A stretch of 64,000 nt of DNA. Origin: Nonlabens spongiae. GTDB lineage: Bacteria; Bacteroidota; Bacteroidia; Flavobacteriales; Flavobacteriaceae. Within the stretch, counting starts at the first letter, position 1. Every line of letters starts with the position of its first letter. Positions 60,908-64,000 of this stretch are shown in pieces. The notes beneath the pieces are model-generated. The model saw nothing but the letters and a program-made list of their open reading frames with translations, did no database searches and was not told where the DNA came from. The DNA lies in NCBI RefSeq assembly GCF_002117125.1, contig NZ_CP019344.1, positions 2,508,501 through 2,572,500 of the forward strand, written 5' to 3'. The position numbers and the translations under genes are program-made.

Positions 60908-60996
60908 AGTTCCTAATATTTTTATAGCAAGCTTAGCATAAGTTATTGAGGCTTCATAGTAATTTTAGTCTCTAATTCTAAAATTATTCTGTCGAT

Positions 60997-61692
60997 ATGA
61001 TGGGTTACTATATAATCATCGGGCTGGTCATGCTGGTCAGCACGCTGGTAAGTCAAAAATTGAAGTCTAAGTTCAGACACTATTCAAAACTACGATTGCG
61101 CAATGGTATGAGCGGCAAGGAAATCGCTGAAAAGATGTTGCGTGACAATGGCATAACTGATGTTCAGGTCATTTCAACAAGAGGTCAGCTTACTGACCAC
61201 TATAATCCCAAAGACAAGACCGTGAACCTGAGTGAGGTCGTTTATCATGAACGCAACGCCGCTGCCGCAGCAGTCGCTGCCCACGAGGTAGGCCACGCTG
61301 TACAACATGCTACAGCTTATAACTGGCTGACCATGCGTTCAAAATTAGTTCCTGTAGTGAGTGTTGCCTCTAGGTTTTCTCAGTGGGTCATTATAGGAGG
61401 TATCGCACTACTTGCTGCCAATGCATTTTTTGGGACCTATGTCTTCCTTGCTGGTATCGTCCTTTATGCCTTGGGAACTTTATTTGCCTTTATCACTTTA
61501 CCTGTAGAATATGACGCTAGCAAGAGAGCGCTGGCATGGCTGGAAGAGCGCAATATGGTCACAAGAGAAGAGCATGATGGCGCAAAAGATGCTTTAAAAT
61601 GGGCGGCACGTACTTATTTAGTTGCTGCCATAGGGTCTTTAGCCACACTTCTTTACTTTATTTCCATTTTTATGGGAAGTAGAAGATCCTAA
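60997..61692 (+). CDS. Membrane zinc metallopeptidase (YugP-like)
   Basis: A 231-residue membrane protein with a catalytic HEVGH zinc motif (residues 96-100) in AAAVAAHEVGHAVQHATAY. Three or more helices follow (about 118-137, 142-168 and 208-228). An N-terminal helix is at residues 3-18, and the conserved DHYNPKDKTVNLSE element precedes the active site. This is the zinc peptidase 2/YugP family. Substrate unknown; such proteases act in membrane protein quality control. Confidence 0.92.
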   Translation: MMGYYIIIGLVMLVSTLVSQKLKSKFRHYSKLRLRNGMSGKEIAEKMLRDNGITDVQVISTRGQLTDHYNPKDKTVNLSEVVYHERNAAAAAVAAHEVGHAVQHATAYNWLTMRSKLVPVVSVASRFSQWVIIGGIALLAANAFFGTYVFLAGIVLYALGTLFAFITLPVEYDASKRALAWLEERNMVTREEHDGAKDALKWAARTYLVAAIGSLATLLYFISIFMGSRRS

Positions 61693-61694
61693 CA

Positions 61695-63059
61695 CTACAA
61701 ACTCAAAGTATTATAGCCTGTGTAGGTGACTTCGCTTTCGCGAAAGCGAATACCATATTCTTCTAGTTCTTTTAAAATAGGACCGTACACATTTTCTGAT
61801 AAAGGAATCTGCACGCCGGGCTCGGTAAATTCCCTGTTCAAAATACGAAGTGCTGCCATACCAACGGGTAGTCCTACGGTTTTTGCCATGGCGGTTTCAC
61901 GATCACCATCACCCAGGCAAACCATGGTGCTATCTATTTGCTTGCGTTTGCCATCGAGCTCGTAACCAAATTTATGATACATTACGATCATGTCTTTTTC
62001 GCCTTTTTTCAGCGTCCATGAATCCTCAAGAATTTTTTGAAGAAACTGTGCCGGAGTGGTATTTTTAAGTCCTGTTTTCTTTTGTGGATTGAAAAGGTCC
62101 AGCTCCTCCAGCTTCTCCCACATGATGTCATCTTGATCAATGCGCAACTCGTGACGCATTTTGAGTTCTACACTATCAGTAGGTGAATAAGGGAGAAAAC
62201 TGTTCACAAAATCACGGTAACTCATGTTCTCAGAATCCTCGAGCGCATAAGTGTCGTCTGTCATACCCAGCTGCACAAACATGTTCCATGCTTTACTGAA
62301 ACCAGGTCTGCGCATGGTTCCTCGGTATAAAGTGTTGATGTCCTCTAATCCATAAGCCTCTCGATATTTAAGACTGTTGCGATTTGCATAGGCTTCAAAG
62401 CGACCGTAGCCTTCCACATCCAGAAACTCGGTTCTACGAAAAAGGCGGTGGTAAGGAATGTATTTGTATTTTTTTTCTTGGATAAATTTTGCTGCACCAC
62501 CCTGACCTGCTACCACAACGTTCCTAGGGTTCCATGTGAATTTATATTTCCATAGGTTATCATCATGTTCAGGAGCTACAAGTCCACCGGTAAAGGATTC
62601 AAATAAGAGCATTTTTCCATTTTCTGACTTGATGCGATCTATGACCTGCATGGCACTCATGTGGTCGATACCTGGATCGACTCCTATTTCATTCATAAAA
62701 ATGAGTCCTTTTTCTCTTACATATGCGTCAAGATCTTGCATTTCAGGACTTACATAACTTGCAGTTACCAGATTTTTACCCAATTTTACACAATCACGAG
62801 CAGCTTCTATATGAAATCTGGCGGGTAACATGGAGATAACCATGTCAGCATTATCTATTGCGGCATAACGTTCTTCTGCATTGAATACATCTAGAGCAAT
62901 TGCAGTTGAGTGTGCATTAGCTCCTAATAATTCCTGAGCCTGGTCTTTGTTGAGATCACCTAATGTGATATGAAGTTTTTCTTCTGAGGCTTTAGATAAT
63001 AAATAATTGATGAGTACTCCGGTAGATTTTCCCGCACCGATAACTAGAATATTGCGCAT
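61695..63059 (-). CDS. Saccharopine dehydrogenase-family protein (LYS9-like)
   Basis: A 454-residue NAD(P)-dependent oxidoreductase. The N-terminal Rossmann motif is ILVIGAGKSTG, followed by MVISMLPARFHIEAARDCVKLGK and MNEIGVDPGIDHMSAMQVID, typical of the saccharopine dehydrogenase C-terminal family. An exact 16-bp palindrome encodes RFRES six codons before VTYTGYNTLSL, at the extreme C-terminus. It could act in lysine metabolism or on a related amino acid substrate. It faces the DUF423 gene divergently and ends 3 bp from the metallopeptidase gene, with no terminator between. Confidence 0.9.
   Translation of the reverse strand: MRNILVIGAGKSTGVLINYLLSKASEEKLHITLGDLNKDQAQELLGANAHSTAIALDVFNAEERYAAIDNADMVISMLPARFHIEAARDCVKLGKNLVTASYVSPEMQDLDAYVREKGLIFMNEIGVDPGIDHMSAMQVIDRIKSENGKMLLFESFTGGLVAPEHDDNLWKYKFTWNPRNVVVAGQGGAAKFIQEKKYKYIPYHRLFRRTEFLDVEGYGRFEAYANRNSLKYREAYGLEDINTLYRGTMRRPGFSKAWNMFVQLGMTDDTYALEDSENMSYRDFVNSFLPYSPTDSVELKMRHELRIDQDDIMWEKLEELDLFNPQKKTGLKNTTPAQFLQKILEDSWTLKKGEKDMIVMYHKFGYELDGKRKQIDSTMVCLGDGDRETAMAKTVGLPVGMAALRILNREFTEPGVQIPLSENVYGPILKELEEYGIRFRESEVTYTGYNTLSL
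61733..61748. repeat. 16-bp palindrome, copy 15 (saccharopine dehydrogenase gene, read RFRES)
   Basis: Exact copy near the 3' end of the gene. Confidence 0.95.
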
Positions 63060-63069
63060 ACTTAATTTG

Positions 63070-63077
63070 TAGTTTTG
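63070..63077 (+). promoter_or_regulatory. Putative -7 box of the DUF423 gene
   Basis: TAGTTTTG matches TAnnTTTG, 32 bp before the ATG at 63110. A TTG at 63052-63054 is the only -33 candidate and is 15 bp away. Confidence 0.4.
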
Positions 63078-63109
63078 CCGAAGTTATGATTTAATAAGAA
63101 TAAGCACTA

Positions 63110-63505
63110 ATGGAGCGTAAATTTATTTTGGCAGGAAGCATTTTTATGATAATTGCGGTAGTTTTTGGAGCGCTAGGCGCACACGCGCTTAAAGAGATTT
63201 TAAATTCAGAGCAACTTGGCAGCTTTGAAACGGGAGTACGGTATCAGGTCTATCACGCCCTTGCTCTTTTGATTTTTTCTCAAGTCAACCTAGGTTCCTT
63301 AAGGACTCAGAAGTTGATATTATATGGTTTTGTGGCAGGTATTTTACTATTTTCCTTCAGTATCTACGGGCTTGTACTTTCACCGCTAGTGAATTTAGAC
63401 ATCAAATTTCTAGGACCGGTTACACCTATAGGAGGTCTTTTGCTGATAATTACTTGGGGATTCATCATTTTTAAATCTATTAAACATAAAGGCAGAAATT
63501 ATTAG
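63110..63505 (+). CDS. DUF423 small membrane protein
   Basis: A 131-residue protein with four membrane helices and the DUF423 signature AGSIFMIIAVVFGALGAHAL near the N-terminus. YQVYHALALLIFSQ and a GPVTPIGGLLLIITW segment follow. The family has no established function. The next gene is pckA after 51 bp. Confidence 0.92.
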   Translation: MERKFILAGSIFMIIAVVFGALGAHALKEILNSEQLGSFETGVRYQVYHALALLIFSQVNLGSLRTQKLILYGFVAGILLFSFSIYGLVLSPLVNLDIKFLGPVTPIGGLLLIITWGFIIFKSIKHKGRNY

Positions 63506-63526
63506 CCGTGGGTTAAATAAGATGCA

Positions 63527-63534
63527 TATTTTTG
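63527..63534 (+). promoter_or_regulatory. Putative -7 box of pckA
   Basis: TATTTTTG matches TAnnTTTG, 22 bp before the first ATG of pckA. No clear -33 TTTG is present. Confidence 0.4.
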
Positions 63535-63556
63535 CATAAACTCTTTTAAAAACCAC

Positions 63557-64000
63557 ATGATGGGTTCAAATGCCTTAATTACGAAATCGATTTCGTTAGA
63601 AAAGCTCGGAATTAAAAACTCCAAAATCAATTACCAATTATCGCCAGAAGAACTTCAACAGCGCACCGTCTCCAGTTATGGAGGGGAAGAGACTGATAAC
63701 GGAACTCTAGTTATCAATACAGGTGAGTTCACAGGTAGATCTCCCATGGACCGCTTTATCGTCAAGGATAAAGTCACCGAGGAACGAATCTGGTGGGGAA
63801 ACATTAACATACCCTTCGAGTCTTCAAGATTTGACGCTTTAGAGAAAAGGGTTTTGGAGTATTTAGATGGAAAGGAACTTTTTGTGAGAGATGCTTATGC
63901 CTGTGCACATGAAGATTACAGAATGAATTTAAGGGTTATCAATGAGTACCCCTGGAGCAACATGTTTGCCTATAATATGTTCATAAGACCATCTGAAGAG
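63557..64000 (+). CDS. pckA: Phosphoenolpyruvate carboxykinase (ATP), cut by window edge
   Basis: The first 148 codons of an ATP-dependent PEP carboxykinase, which converts oxaloacetate to phosphoenolpyruvate in gluconeogenesis. The N-terminal domain shows INTGEFTGRSPMDRFIVKD (TGxxTGRSPxDKF-type signature) and LFVRDAYACAHEDYRMNLRV. There are two adjacent ATG codons (63557 and 63560); either could start. The catalytic domain lies beyond the window. Confidence 0.95.
   Translation, partial: MMGSNALITKSISLEKLGIKNSKINYQLSPEELQQRTVSSYGGEETDNGTLVINTGEFTGRSPMDRFIVKDKVTEERIWWGNINIPFESSRFDALEKRVLEYLDGKELFVRDAYACAHEDYRMNLRVINEYPWSNMFAYNMFIRPSEE

Noticed and set aside
496..61748. 16-bp palindrome considered as parS or a Noc-binding site
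   Set aside because: It shares a TTTC...GAAA outline with parS (TGTTTCACGTGAAACA), but the spacing between arms is 2 bp shorter. About 15 evenly spread copies in 64 kb do not fit the few origin-proximal parS sites. A related binding role remains open.
1..64000. tRNA, rRNA or riboswitch genes
   Set aside because: I looked in the intergenic gaps for cloverleaf ends (GGTTCGAATCC-type arms with CCA), conserved rRNA stretches and known riboswitch cores and found none. A covariance-model scan would be needed to exclude weak ncRNAs.

Overview
The window reads as a chromosomal segment of a member of the Flavobacteriaceae (phylum Bacteroidota), probably marine. The evidence is a complete alternative complex III plus cytochrome oxidase operon, the gliding/type 9 secretion protein SprA followed by gcvH, a VanZ-like gene and TonB genes, a RemB-like protein, a malic enzyme fused to phosphotransacetylase, and promoters of the Bacteroidota TTTG / TAnnTTTG type. 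Placement below family level is not possible from sequence reading alone.

Layout. 1-2 kb: the end of an unknown secreted protein and an acyl-CoA dehydrogenase. 2.0-5.1 kb: a visibly AT-rich three-gene minus-strand operon (DNA methyltransferase, DUF262/ParB-like protein, HEPN ribonuclease) that looks like a compact defence system. 5.1-16 kb: a membrane-stress operon (YbjN-like protein, PspA, YqiJ-like protein, small membrane protein, flotillin, giant DUF3686-type AAA ATPase) facing a divergent XRE/S24-like regulator. A REP-associated Y1 transposase and a cloud of REP hairpins lie inside this operon. 17-19 kb: a repeat field with a 568-bp tandem duplication carrying two identical GIY-YIG nuclease genes. 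19-25 kb: hydrolase, ECF sigma factor and partner, tdk, alr, mscL, uspA. 25.4-29.9 kb: rimP-nusA-infB behind a promoter and a leader hairpin that looks like an intrinsic terminator. 30.6-42.1 kb: actABCDEF-coxBA respiratory operon. 42-48.6 kb: peroxiredoxin, ruvB, cytochrome P450, maeB, ruvA. 48.6-61 kb: sprA, gcvH, VanZ-like, two TonB-type genes and a TonB-like/Wzi (RemB-like) fusion. 61-64 kb: membrane zinc peptidase, saccharopine dehydrogenase-like enzyme, DUF423 protein and the start of pckA.

The strongest unexplained signal is a perfect 16-bp palindrome (CGCTTTCGCGAAAGCG). It is present in 15 exact copies and several variants, about once per 4 kb, inside genes as well as between them. 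In genes it is read in all three frames as AFAKA, RFRES or LSRKR. One copy is cleanly interrupted by a 24-bp unit of a second repeat family (TTCGACTCCGCTCAG), which shows that the second family can insert and that this palindrome was a target. Together with the REP/transposase cluster and the GIY-YIG/hairpin field, the window holds at least four interacting short-repeat families, some of which have been incorporated into protein sequences.

No rRNA, tRNA or CRISPR array was seen. All functional calls come from motifs read by eye; no database search was run.
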